The position numbers were made by a program, and so were the translations under genes. DNA of 55,206 nt from Actinobacillus sp. GTDB taxonomy: Bacteria > Pseudomonadota > Gammaproteobacteria > Enterobacterales > Pasteurellaceae. Under the pieces are notes generated by a model, which was given only the letters and a program-made list of their open reading frames with translations, was not told the origin of the DNA and made no database searches. The stretch spans positions 1 through 55,206 of the forward strand of contig JAHHQX010000011.1 in NCBI GenBank assembly GCA_020026155.1, in the 5' to 3' direction. This document shows, piece by piece, positions 1 through 6,948 of the stretch (its first letter is position 1; each line of letters opens with the position of its first letter).

Positions 1-16
1 ATACAAGGAGTTAGAG

Positions 17-1579
17 ATGTTAGATATTGTTGATCTCTCTAGATTGCAGTTTGCATTAACTGCGTTGTATCACTTTTTGTTTGTGCCGCTAACATTAGGG
101 TTGTCCTTTATCCTTGTTATTATGGAAACCATCTATGTTGCGTCAGGTAAAGAAGTGTACAAAGATATGACTAAATTCTGGGGTAAGTTATTTGGTATTA
201 ACTTTGCCTTAGGGGTAACCACTGGTCTTACAATGGAATTCCAATTTGGTACTAACTGGTCATACTATTCTCATTATGTTGGTGATATTTTCGGTGCACC
301 TCTTGCAATCGAAGCATTATTAGCATTTTTCTTAGAATCTACTTTTGTTGGTTTATTCTTCTTTGGTTGGAACCGTTTAACTAAAGGTAAACACTTAATC
401 GCAACTTACTGTGTAGCGATTGGTTCTAACTTATCAGCAATGTGGATCTTGGTTGCTAACGGTTGGATGCAACATCCAGTTGGCTCTCATTTCAATTTCG
501 AAACAATGCGTATGGAAATGAGTAACTTCCTTGATCTTTGGTTTAACCCAACAGCGCAAGACAAATTCCTTCACACTGTAACCGCTGGTTATGTTTCAGG
601 TGCATTCTTCGTACTTGCAATCAGCTCTTACTACATCTTAAAAGGTCGTGACCTTGGTTTTGCAAAACGTTCATTCGCAGTAGGCGCAGTATTTGGTTTA
701 GTTGCAACAATCGCCGTATTCTTCATGGGTGATGAATCTGCTTACAATATCGGTCAAGTTCAACCGACTAAACTTGCTGCAATGGAAGCTGCTTGGACAA
801 CAGAACCTGCTCCAGCGAGCTGGGATCTTGTTGCTATTCCTAATGAAGCACAAGAAAAAAATGACTTTGAAATTTCTGTTCCATGGCTTGGTGGTATCCT
901 TGCAACTCGTTCATTAGATAAACAATTTGCTGGTATGAAAGAGCTTATTGCAAAAAATGAAGGTCGTATTAAACAAGGTATGATTGCTTATGGTTTACTT
1001 GAACAACTTCGTGCTGAAAAAGCGAAAAATGGTCAAGTGAGCGATGCAACTAAAGCTGCATTTGAAAAAGTAGAAGGCGATTTAGGTTATGGCTTCTTAC
1101 TTAAAGCTTATGCACCAAACGTTGTTGACGCAACTCCTGCACAAATTGCACAAGCAGCTCGTAACTCTGTTCCAAAAGTATTACCTAACTTCTATGCATT
1201 CCGTGTAATGGCTGGTGTTTGGGGATTAATGATTATCCTTACTCTTGGCGCATTCACTGTTACAGTGCGTAAAGAAATCGGTAAATACCGTTGGTTATAC
1301 CTCTGCTTATTATGGGGTCTTCCACTTCCTTGGTTCGGTATCGAATGCGGTTGGTTCTTAGCTGAATTCGGTCGTCAACCATGGACTGTATACGATATTT
1401 TACCAGTGAATATGGCTGCTTCTAACGTGAGCGTTGGTGATCTTTACTTCTCTATCGGCTTACTCTGTGGTTTATATTCTATCTTTATCGTGTTCGAAAG
1501 TTTCTTAATGTTCAAATTTGGTCGTCTTGGACCAAGCTCATTAAAAACTGGTCGTTATCATTTCGAACAATCTAAATAA
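17..1579 (+). CDS. cydA: cytochrome bd ubiquinol oxidase subunit I
   Basis: Quinol-oxidising subunit of cytochrome bd, an inner-membrane terminal oxidase that reduces O2 to water with high affinity. At 520 residues it is close to the E. coli length (522). His19 and His186 match the heme ligands of the family, and a Met at about residue 398 matches the third (Met393 in E. coli). The quinol-loop motif GDES and the downstream EFGRQPW block are present. The Shine-Dalgarno AAGGAG at 5-10 fixes the ATG at 17. It is followed by cydB after 13 bases, as one operon with cydX. Its promoter lies outside the window. Identification is firm. Confidence 0.98.
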   Translation: MLDIVDLSRLQFALTALYHFLFVPLTLGLSFILVIMETIYVASGKEVYKDMTKFWGKLFGINFALGVTTGLTMEFQFGTNWSYYSHYVGDIFGAPLAIEALLAFFLESTFVGLFFFGWNRLTKGKHLIATYCVAIGSNLSAMWILVANGWMQHPVGSHFNFETMRMEMSNFLDLWFNPTAQDKFLHTVTAGYVSGAFFVLAISSYYILKGRDLGFAKRSFAVGAVFGLVATIAVFFMGDESAYNIGQVQPTKLAAMEAAWTTEPAPASWDLVAIPNEAQEKNDFEISVPWLGGILATRSLDKQFAGMKELIAKNEGRIKQGMIAYGLLEQLRAEKAKNGQVSDATKAAFEKVEGDLGYGFLLKAYAPNVVDATPAQIAQAARNSVPKVLPNFYAFRVMAGVWGLMIILTLGAFTVTVRKEIGKYRWLYLCLLWGLPLPWFGIECGWFLAEFGRQPWTVYDILPVNMAASNVSVGDLYFSIGLLCGLYSIFIVFESFLMFKFGRLGPSSLKTGRYHFEQSK

Positions 1580-1592
1580 GTAGGAGTTTACG

Positions 1593-2729
1593 ATGATTGA
1601 TTACGAATTTCTCCGCTTTGTTTGGTGGATTTTAATAATCGTTCTACTTATCGGTTTCTCTGTAACCGATGGGTTCGATATGGGCGTACTCACACTTCTT
1701 CCTTTTGAAGGTAAAAAAGAAGTTGAAAAACGCATTATGATTAACACTATTGCACCGCACTGGGATGGAAACCAAGTTTGGTTATTAACCGCAGGTGGTG
1801 CGATGTTTGCTGCATGGCCAATCGTTTATGCAACATCTTTCTCTGGATTCTTCATCGCAATGATGATCGTTCTTGCTGCATTATTCTTCCGTCCAGTGGG
1901 CTTTGAATATCGTGGTAAAGTAGAAAGTTCTGCATGGCGCAAATGGTGGGACTTCGGTCTATTCCTTGGCGGTTTCATCCCATCAGTTGTATTTGGTGTG
2001 GCAATTGGTAACCTTTTAGAAGGTGTACCGTTCCATTTCAACGAATTAATGCAAGCAACTTACACAGGTACTTTCTGGGGATTATTAAATCCATTTGCAT
2101 TACTTTGTGGTATTTTAAGCTGTGCAATGTTAACAACTCACGGTGCGAACTGGTTACAAATGAAAACCACAGATGCATTACGTGCACGTAGCCAAAAAAT
2201 CAGTGAAGTAGGTGCTATCATTACGTTAATTCTTTTCGTAATCGGTGGTATCTGGTTATACTTCAAAAATGGTTATGTATTAACAAGTGTTGTGAATCCA
2301 GATGCACCATCTAGCCCTATGGGTAAAGAAGTTGTAATGCAAACTGGTGCATGGTTCAATAACTACAATGCACACCCAGTGCTTTACATTTTCCCATTAA
2401 TCGCGATTATTGCTCCGATTTTCAATGTGATTTTCTCAAAAGCAAATCGTAATGGTTGGGCATTCTTATCATCTGCATTAACAATGGTTGGTATTATCGT
2501 TACATTTGCAGTGGCAATGTTCCCATTCATCATGCCATCAAGTACAAATCCAGGCATGAGTTTATTAATGTGGGATGCAACATCTAGCCAATTAACCTTG
2601 ACTATTATGTTTGTACTTGCGCTTATCTTTACAGTTATCCTTTTGGCATACACCATTTGGGCATACATCAAAATGTTTGGTCGTATTGACGCGAACTATA
2701 TTGAAAGCGGTAAAAACCCAACATACTAA
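1593..2729 (+). CDS. cydB: cytochrome bd ubiquinol oxidase subunit II
   Basis: Second subunit of cytochrome bd, holding the oxidase complex together with CydA and CydX in the inner membrane. It has 378 residues against 379 in E. coli. The N-terminus shows the family block LLIGFSVTDGFDMGVL, followed by HWDGNQVWLLTAGGAMFAAWP. Multiple hydrophobic helices run through the protein. A TAGGAG ribosome site precedes the ATG, and cydX starts 12 bases after its stop, so the three genes are co-transcribed. Confidence 0.98.
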   Translation: MIDYEFLRFVWWILIIVLLIGFSVTDGFDMGVLTLLPFEGKKEVEKRIMINTIAPHWDGNQVWLLTAGGAMFAAWPIVYATSFSGFFIAMMIVLAALFFRPVGFEYRGKVESSAWRKWWDFGLFLGGFIPSVVFGVAIGNLLEGVPFHFNELMQATYTGTFWGLLNPFALLCGILSCAMLTTHGANWLQMKTTDALRARSQKISEVGAIITLILFVIGGIWLYFKNGYVLTSVVNPDAPSSPMGKEVVMQTGAWFNNYNAHPVLYIFPLIAIIAPIFNVIFSKANRNGWAFLSSALTMVGIIVTFAVAMFPFIMPSSTNPGMSLLMWDATSSQLTLTIMFVLALIFTVILLAYTIWAYIKMFGRIDANYIESGKNPTY

Positions 2730-2741
2730 GGAGAAAGGCAT

Positions 2742-2840
2742 ATGTTTTATCTATTATGGGCATTCGGCTTAGCATTTACTATCTTACTTACTGCGATTAT
2801 CGTAATGAGTATTGAAAAAACAGGTAAATTTGACGAATAA
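2742..2840 (+). CDS. cydX: cytochrome bd small subunit CydX (32 aa)
   Basis: A 32-residue single-helix protein starting MFYLLWAFGLAF and ending GKFDE. CydX (YbgT) peptides of about 30-37 residues stabilise the heme groups of the CydAB complex, and this gene sits where CydX is expected, 12 bases after cydB. AAGGAG at 2728-2733 serves as ribosome site (it overlaps the end of cydB). The next usual gene of the E. coli cluster, ybgE, is not found here; a terminator follows instead. Confidence 0.93.
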   Translation: MFYLLWAFGLAFTILLTAIIVMSIEKTGKFDE

Positions 2841-2868
2841 GATCAGAATTTACTAAATATAAAAGATG

Positions 2869-2897
2869 AAAGGGTACAGCAATGTACCCTTTTTATT
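2869..2897 (+). terminator. rho-independent terminator of cydABX
   Basis: An 8-bp perfect stem (AGGGTACA / TGTACCCT) with a GCAA tetraloop and a following T-rich run, 30 bases after the cydX stop. Confidence 0.88.
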
Positions 2898-2983
2898 ATC
2901 TGGTGTTTATATTTTATCCTATTGAATAAGCAGAATAAATTTTGTGAATTGGGTCACATCATCTTGTTTGATATTCTATTAGA

Positions 2984-3102
2984 CTAGAAACATATTAAAA
3001 AAGAACTGAGTAGGTGCGAGCAATAACATTGATTATCGCGCATGGCTATAGTACGTTCTATTAATCTCCTAAGATTTGGTGGCAGTCCTCGCCACCTTTT
3101 TT
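2984..3102 (+). ncRNA. candidate small RNA between cydX and ybgC
   Basis: The gap 2841-3285 has no convincing protein gene but contains a complete-looking transcription unit. A possible promoter TTGGGT (2949-2954), 17-base spacer, TATTCT (2972-2977) would start RNA near 2984. A strong terminator hairpin (GGTGGC / GCCACC, 3078-3096) followed by six T ends it at 3102. An internal imperfect stem surrounds 3014-3044. I do not recognise the RNA family. It could instead be a leader or attenuator of the tol genes, but a separate TATAAT box downstream argues for independence. Confidence 0.35.
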
Positions 3103-3113
3103 GCTTTTCTTGC

Positions 3114-3142
3114 TACGCCCCGATTTTCCTAAAAATTTATGC
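3114..3142 (+). repeat. dispersed palindromic element, copy 1 (left half)
   Basis: Carries the left arm ACGCCCCGATTTTC and the loop word TAAAAATTTATG shared with copies at 6004, 9232 and 35473. The right arm is missing here. It lies between the candidate sRNA terminator and the tol promoter. Confidence 0.65.
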
Positions 3143-3156
3143 ATTATTTTTAATGG

Positions 3157-3185
3157 TATTAAAAACATCTGAAAAAGCATATAAT
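3157..3185 (+). promoter_or_regulatory. likely promoter of ybgC-tolQRA
   Basis: A perfect TATAAT at 3180-3185 with a weak -35 (TATTAA, 3157-3162) at 17 bases. The transcript would carry a leader of about 95 bases before ybgC. Confidence 0.55.
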
Positions 3186-3285
3186 GTCAGGATTATTGTG
3201 GAGAGTTTTAGGTATATTTTCTTGTTAAAACAAAAGGATTATGCTAAAAACTGCTTTTATTTAATGAGTTCTAAGGAAGTTTGCA

Positions 3286-3696
3286 ATGATGGTAGAAAAG
3301 TTTCCCGTTCGCATTTATTTTGAAGATACCGATGCTGGTGGCGTGGTGTACCATGCACGTTATTTACACTTTTTTGAACGTGCGCGTACCGAATATTTAC
3401 GTCATTTAGATTTTTCACAGCAACGTTTAATTGATGAATTTGATTTAGCATTTGTTGTCAAAAAGATGGATATCGATTTTATTTTTCCGGCACGTTTAGA
3501 TGATGCGCTTGAAGTGGAAACTGAAATTACTGAAATCCGTGGCGCAAGTATTTTCTTTAATCAACGACTTGTGCGTGATGAAACGGTGCTTTGTACCGCG
3601 ACTGTCATTATTGCTTGCGTGAATTTAAGCAAAATGAAACCCGTTCCGTTACCAGCCACCATTAAAGACGCGCTTCTTAACTCTCATTCTGCATAA
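3286..3696 (+). CDS. ybgC: acyl-CoA thioesterase YbgC
   Basis: Hot-dog fold acyl-CoA thioesterase that heads the tol-pal operon in gammaproteobacteria and acts on acyl-CoA, associated with phospholipid-synthesis enzymes. At 136 residues it has the usual length. The catalytic segment YFEDTDAGGVVYHARYLHFFERART near the N-terminus contains the family Asp in the Y-x-D-T-D-x-G-G-V-V-Y-H signature. AAGGA at 3273-3277 supports the ATG at 3286, though the adjacent ATG at 3289 is also possible. tolQ follows after 12 bases. Confidence 0.95.
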   Translation: MMVEKFPVRIYFEDTDAGGVVYHARYLHFFERARTEYLRHLDFSQQRLIDEFDLAFVVKKMDIDFIFPARLDDALEVETEITEIRGASIFFNQRLVRDETVLCTATVIIACVNLSKMKPVPLPATIKDALLNSHSA

Positions 3697-3708
3697 TTAG
3701 GGATTCGA

Positions 3709-4398
3709 ATGAATACAGAATTAAATTTAATCCAGATTTTTTTGGATGCCAGTCCAGTCGTGCAAGCGATCATTGGTATTTTGTTGATCTTGTCAATTCT
3801 TTCATGGGGAATTATTTTCCAACGCCATCGCATGTTGCGTAATGCTCAACAAGAGGCGAATCGTTTTGAGGAACGTTTTTGGTCAGGCGAAGATCTTTAT
3901 CGTCTTTATGATAGTGTTGAGCGTAATCGTAATGATGCCAGCGGTAATGAACATATTTTTTATGTTGGATTTAAAGAGTTTACTCGCTTAGAAAAATTAC
4001 CATTAAGCTCGCCTGAAAGTGTGTTGCAGGGTAGTGAACGTGCGATGACATTAGCCATGAACCGCGAGGTAGAAAATCTTGAGAACAACATTCCATTTTT
4101 AGGAACTGTTGCCTCAGTGAGTCCATATATTGGTCTATTCGGGACAGTTTGGGGAATTATGGCGGCGTTTATGGCCTTAAATGGTGCACAACAAGCAACT
4201 TTACAAATGGTTGCACCAGGAATTGCAGAAGCATTAATTGCCACAGCAATGGGGCTTTTAGCCGCGATTCCGGCTGTAATGGCCTATAACCGTTTAAGTT
4301 TACGCTTAACGAAAGTAGAACAAAGCTACGAAAATTTTATTGATGAATTCACACAAATTCTACATCGTCGTTTGTCTACACAAGGCACTCAAAAATAA
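3709..4398 (+). CDS. tolQ: Tol-Pal system proton channel subunit TolQ
   Basis: Inner-membrane protein of the MotA/TolQ/ExbB family. With TolR it forms the proton channel that energises TolA, which pulls the outer membrane inward during division. It has 229 residues as in E. coli (230). One membrane helix lies at about residues 17-37 and two more at about 135-160 and 170-190, the last pair containing the conserved TVWGIMAAF and IAEALIATAMGL segments. It sits between ybgC and tolR in the expected order. Confidence 0.97.
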   Translation: MNTELNLIQIFLDASPVVQAIIGILLILSILSWGIIFQRHRMLRNAQQEANRFEERFWSGEDLYRLYDSVERNRNDASGNEHIFYVGFKEFTRLEKLPLSSPESVLQGSERAMTLAMNREVENLENNIPFLGTVASVSPYIGLFGTVWGIMAAFMALNGAQQATLQMVAPGIAEALIATAMGLLAAIPAVMAYNRLSLRLTKVEQSYENFIDEFTQILHRRLSTQGTQK

Positions 4399-4429
4399 GA
4401 TTATTTACCGCATAAATTGAGAGAATATT

Positions 4430-4870
4430 ATGACCAATCGTCGTCGTAAAAGTCGTCGCAATATTAAAGCTGAAATTAATATCGTACCGTTTCTAGATGT
4501 ATTGTTGGTGCTGTTATTAATTTTTATGGCTACCGCACCGGTAATTAGCCAGAGTGTAAAAGTTGATTTACCAGATGCGACGGTATCCGAGAATGTCAAT
4601 TCAAGCTCAGCGACGCCTGTGATTTTAGAAGTCCCCGGAAATGGATTTTATCGTTTATCTATCGGTAACAAACATTACGATAATTTAAGTGATGTGCAAG
4701 TTGTGCTTTTAGCAAAAACCGAATACCAACGCGATCCAAAAAGTCTTTTCTTGGTTGGAGGGGCAAAACAAATTCCTTACGAACAAGTGATGGATGCGTT
4801 AAATTTATTGCATGAAGCAGGGATCCAATCTGTTGGATTAATGACAAATCCTGTTTCTAAGAAAGGATAA
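4430..4870 (+). CDS. tolR: Tol-Pal system subunit TolR
   Basis: ExbD/TolR family partner of TolQ. It has a short cytoplasmic N-terminus rich in Arg/Lys, one membrane helix at about residues 18-40, and a periplasmic domain. The family channel residue Asp is present in EINIVPFLDVLLVLLLIF. It has 146 residues (E. coli 142). The start is 31 bases after tolQ, and tolA begins 5 bases after its stop. Confidence 0.96.
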   Translation: MTNRRRKSRRNIKAEINIVPFLDVLLVLLLIFMATAPVISQSVKVDLPDATVSENVNSSSATPVILEVPGNGFYRLSIGNKHYDNLSDVQVVLLAKTEYQRDPKSLFLVGGAKQIPYEQVMDALNLLHEAGIQSVGLMTNPVSKKG

Positions 4871-4875
4871 GGTTT

Positions 4876-5958
4876 ATGAAATTTTCTGCAGATAATGACA
4901 ATATTATTGCCGATAAATTAAAACAGAAGAGTACACGTCGTCCTTTTTTAGTTTCATTTTTTTTACATATTCTGGTGCTGTTATTTTTAATTTGGCTTTT
5001 CTTTTCAGAAAAACCAATGGGGAATGGCGGTAATGGCGATCACGGACAACATATTGAAGCCGTTATGGTAAATACAGATCAAGCTGCAGCGGCAAAAAAA
5101 GCCCAGTATGCAGAACAACAACGTATTGCCAAGCAAAAACAACTTGAAGAAAAAAAACGCCAACAGGAATTGTTAAAACAAAAACAGCTTGAAGAACAAA
5201 AACGCCAACAGGAATTGTTAAAACAAAAACAGCTTGAAGAACAAAAACGCCAACAGGAATTGTTAAAACAAAAACAGCTTGAGGAACAAAAACGTCAACA
5301 GGAATTGTTAAAACAGCAACAACTTGAGGCGCAACGCCAAGCCGAGATTGCAAAGCAAAAGGCGCTCGCAGAGGCGAAAGCGGTAGCAGCGGCTAAAGCA
5401 AAAGCAGAGGCAGAAGCCAAAGCTCAGGCAGCTGCGAAGGCAAAAGCGGAAGCGATTGCGAAAGCCCAGGCTGAGGCAAAGGCTAAGGCAGAAGCTATCG
5501 CGAAAGCTAAAGCAGAGAAAATTCGTCAAGCAAAAATTGCTGCGCAGAAATTAGCGGAACAGAAGCGCCTTAAAGCAGAGCAAGAACAACAGGCTCAGCA
5601 AAATGCCGTCAATGAGTTTTTAGATGGCGATAGTGTTAGTGCATCATCTTCATCAGTTGCTAATGGGAATTCCGGCGGAAAAAAGGGGCAAGAAATGTGC
5701 TCTAATCTGAAAGGGTATTTACGAGCTATTTGTCGTCCCCTTATGCAGAATTTTGCGCAAAACAGTTATTTCCACGGGCAAACTTGTGACGTTATTTTAG
5801 ATATCGCCCCAAATGGAGATATTGTGAATCGTCATATTAAGCAAGGTTCATCTGATAACGTGTGTGGTGCTGCACTTGAAGCTGTAGCGCGAACTGGTCA
5901 TTTACCACCGCCACCAAACGGACAACGCCGTTTACAAGAATTTACTTTCAGTTGGTAG
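4876..5958 (+). CDS. tolA: Tol-Pal system protein TolA with 15-residue tandem repeats
   Basis: Spans the periplasm from an inner-membrane anchor (about residues 23-44) to a C-terminal domain that contacts TolB/Pal and colicins. Total length is 360 residues. The long helical domain II first has four copies of a 15-residue K/Q/E/R/L unit (residues 86-145), then an Ala/Lys/Glu-rich stretch to about residue 235. The C-terminal globular domain holds four Cys (two likely disulfides), as in TolA domain III. A strong terminator follows directly, so tolB and pal are not co-transcribed here. Confidence 0.96.
   Translation: MKFSADNDNIIADKLKQKSTRRPFLVSFFLHILVLLFLIWLFFSEKPMGNGGNGDHGQHIEAVMVNTDQAAAAKKAQYAEQQRIAKQKQLEEKKRQQELLKQKQLEEQKRQQELLKQKQLEEQKRQQELLKQKQLEEQKRQQELLKQQQLEAQRQAEIAKQKALAEAKAVAAAKAKAEAEAKAQAAAKAKAEAIAKAQAEAKAKAEAIAKAKAEKIRQAKIAAQKLAEQKRLKAEQEQQAQQNAVNEFLDGDSVSASSSSVANGNSGGKKGQEMCSNLKGYLRAICRPLMQNFAQNSYFHGQTCDVILDIAPNGDIVNRHIKQGSSDNVCGAALEAVARTGHLPPPPNGQRRLQEFTFSW
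5131..5340 (+). repeat. 45-bp in-frame tandem repeat in tolA
   Basis: Four full 45-base units at 5131-5175, 5176-5220, 5221-5265 and 5266-5310, then a 30-base partial unit. Units 2 and 3 are identical, unit 4 differs at two positions, and unit 1 is the most diverged and includes an A8 run. Each unit encodes a 15-residue helical step of the form KQKQLEEQKRQQELL, so gain or loss of units keeps the frame. Confidence 0.93.
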
Positions 5959-5970
5959 ATTTAGAAACAT

Positions 5971-5999
5971 AAAAAGCGTCTTTTAAAAGACGCTTTTTA
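5971..5999. terminator. bidirectional terminator between tolA and rraB
   Basis: A perfect stem AAAAAGCGTCTTTT / AAAAGACGCTTTTT with essentially no loop, 12 bases after the tolA stop. T runs exist on both strands, so it can end tolA and, from the other side, rraB. Confidence 0.92.
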
Positions 6000-6003
6000 T
6001 TAG

Positions 6004-6048
6004 GACGCCTCAATTTTCAAAAAAATTTATGAAAAATAGGGCGTGATT
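6004..6048 (+). repeat. dispersed palindromic element, copy 2
   Basis: Left arm GACGCCTCAATTTTC, loop word AAAAATTTATG, right arm AAAAATAGGGCGTGA. It lies just beyond the rraB stop (6054), next to the bidirectional terminator. The stem has mismatches, but both arms are recognisable. Confidence 0.75.
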
Positions 6049-6053
6049 AATGA

Positions 6054-6455
6054 TTATTCATCATCTAAGAATTGACCATCTTCGCCATATTCATCTTCAT
6101 CGGCATTTGGGTCTTCAAAATAAGTACCCCAACCATCATAGATACCACCGAATTTTTCTACTAGCGGAATGATGATTTCTTGTTGTTTATCAATAAGTTC
6201 TGGGGTAAGTTTTGCTTCGCTTAAAATATCAAAACCAAAGAAAGTTTGACCTTCTTCTTCAAATTCTTCAGCATCTGAAACTTCAAATTCTAATTTGAAA
6301 GCTTCAACCGCGATTTTTTCAAGTTTATCAAAATCGGAATGAATGATGTGATGTTCGATAATATAAAGCGCATCAGGATCACTACCATCATTGAAAAGAT
6401 CGGTAATGATTTCACGAGTTTCTGCTTTAAATTCATCAAGTTGTTGCTGTTCCAT
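6054..6455 (-). CDS. rraB: ribonuclease E inhibitor RraB
   Basis: Regulator of ribonuclease activity B, a small acidic cytoplasmic protein known in E. coli to bind RNase E and change degradosome activity. It has 133 residues (E. coli 138), is strongly acidic, and ends in an Asp/Glu-rich tail. Family features are the segment HHIIHSDFDKLEKIAVEAFKL and the centre GGIYDGWGTYFEDP. TAGGAG upstream of the ATG at 6455 supports the start. It is divergent from the small membrane gene at 6619. Confidence 0.92.
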   Translation of the reverse strand: MEQQQLDEFKAETREIITDLFNDGSDPDALYIIEHHIIHSDFDKLEKIAVEAFKLEFEVSDAEEFEEEGQTFFGFDILSEAKLTPELIDKQQEIIIPLVEKFGGIYDGWGTYFEDPNADEDEYGEDGQFLDDE

Positions 6456-6535
6456 AATCGCTCCTAACGTCTATTTGGATGGAAGGCATTTTAGCGGATT
6501 TAGGGCGATTTACAAAGATTAAAAAAACGGCGTTT

Positions 6536-6557
6536 AATAATCTATATCTAGATTATT
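6536..6557. promoter_or_regulatory. 22-bp perfect palindrome between divergent genes
   Basis: Arms AATAATCTA and TAGATTATT (9 bp each, perfect) around a TATC spacer. It lies immediately upstream of the -35 position for the TATAAT box at 6581-6586, which would serve the gene at 6619. The size and symmetry fit a dimeric repressor or activator site. The cognate protein is unknown. Confidence 0.5.
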
Positions 6558-6618
6558 CTTTATTTGTTTAAAAATACCGCTATAATTTAATCCTTTTTGT
6601 TTCACACAAGGGAATTTT

Positions 6619-6849
6619 ATGACTTTTGTAGACTTATTAGGCTATGGAGCAATGTTTTCCATCGCAATCGCATTTATGATGAAAGATATCGTAGCATTAC
6701 GTGCGTTAAATATTCTTGGCGCGGTATTATTCATTATTTATAGCCTTTTACTTCCAACCCCTGCGTATCCCGTTGCGGGCTTAAACGTTTTCATTGCGCT
6801 CGTAAATATTTACTACGTATTTAAATTAACGCGTAAAGGTAAAAAATAA
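6619..6849 (+). CDS. small inner-membrane protein of unknown function
   Basis: A 76-residue protein, nearly all hydrophobic, with three likely membrane helices (about residues 5-22, 28-46 and 50-69) and a basic C-terminal tail KLTRKGKK. The topology loosely resembles half of the YgjV/SWEET-type bundles, but I cannot assign it to a family. It has its own TATAAT at 6581-6586, a GGGA ribosome site before the ATG, and its own terminator, so it is a monocistronic gene. A palindrome at 6536-6557 may control it. Confidence 0.8.
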   Translation: MTFVDLLGYGAMFSIAIAFMMKDIVALRALNILGAVLFIIYSLLLPTPAYPVAGLNVFIALVNIYYVFKLTRKGKK

Positions 6850-6865
6850 GATTTACTTAGAGAAA

Positions 6866-6895
6866 AGAACACGCATTATGCGTGTTTTTTTATTT
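6866..6895 (+). terminator. terminator of the small membrane gene
   Basis: Stem ACACGCA / TGCGTGT (6869-6885) with a three-base loop and a following run of T, 17 bases after the stop at 6849. Confidence 0.9.
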
Positions 6896-6948
6896 TTGTC
6901 ATAAACCAGTTAGAATAAGACTTCTGTATTTTTAAGATATTAAAAAAG

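Noticed and set aside
3042..3323. A 93-codon forward reading frame between cydX and ybgC
   Set aside because: It crosses the terminator, the dispersed element and the tol promoter, overlaps the start of ybgC, and has no ribosome site or ybgE-like sequence.
5063..5353. A 96-codon reverse frame with repeated VFVLTIPVGVF-type units
   Set aside because: It only mirrors the 45-bp repeat in tolA on the other strand.
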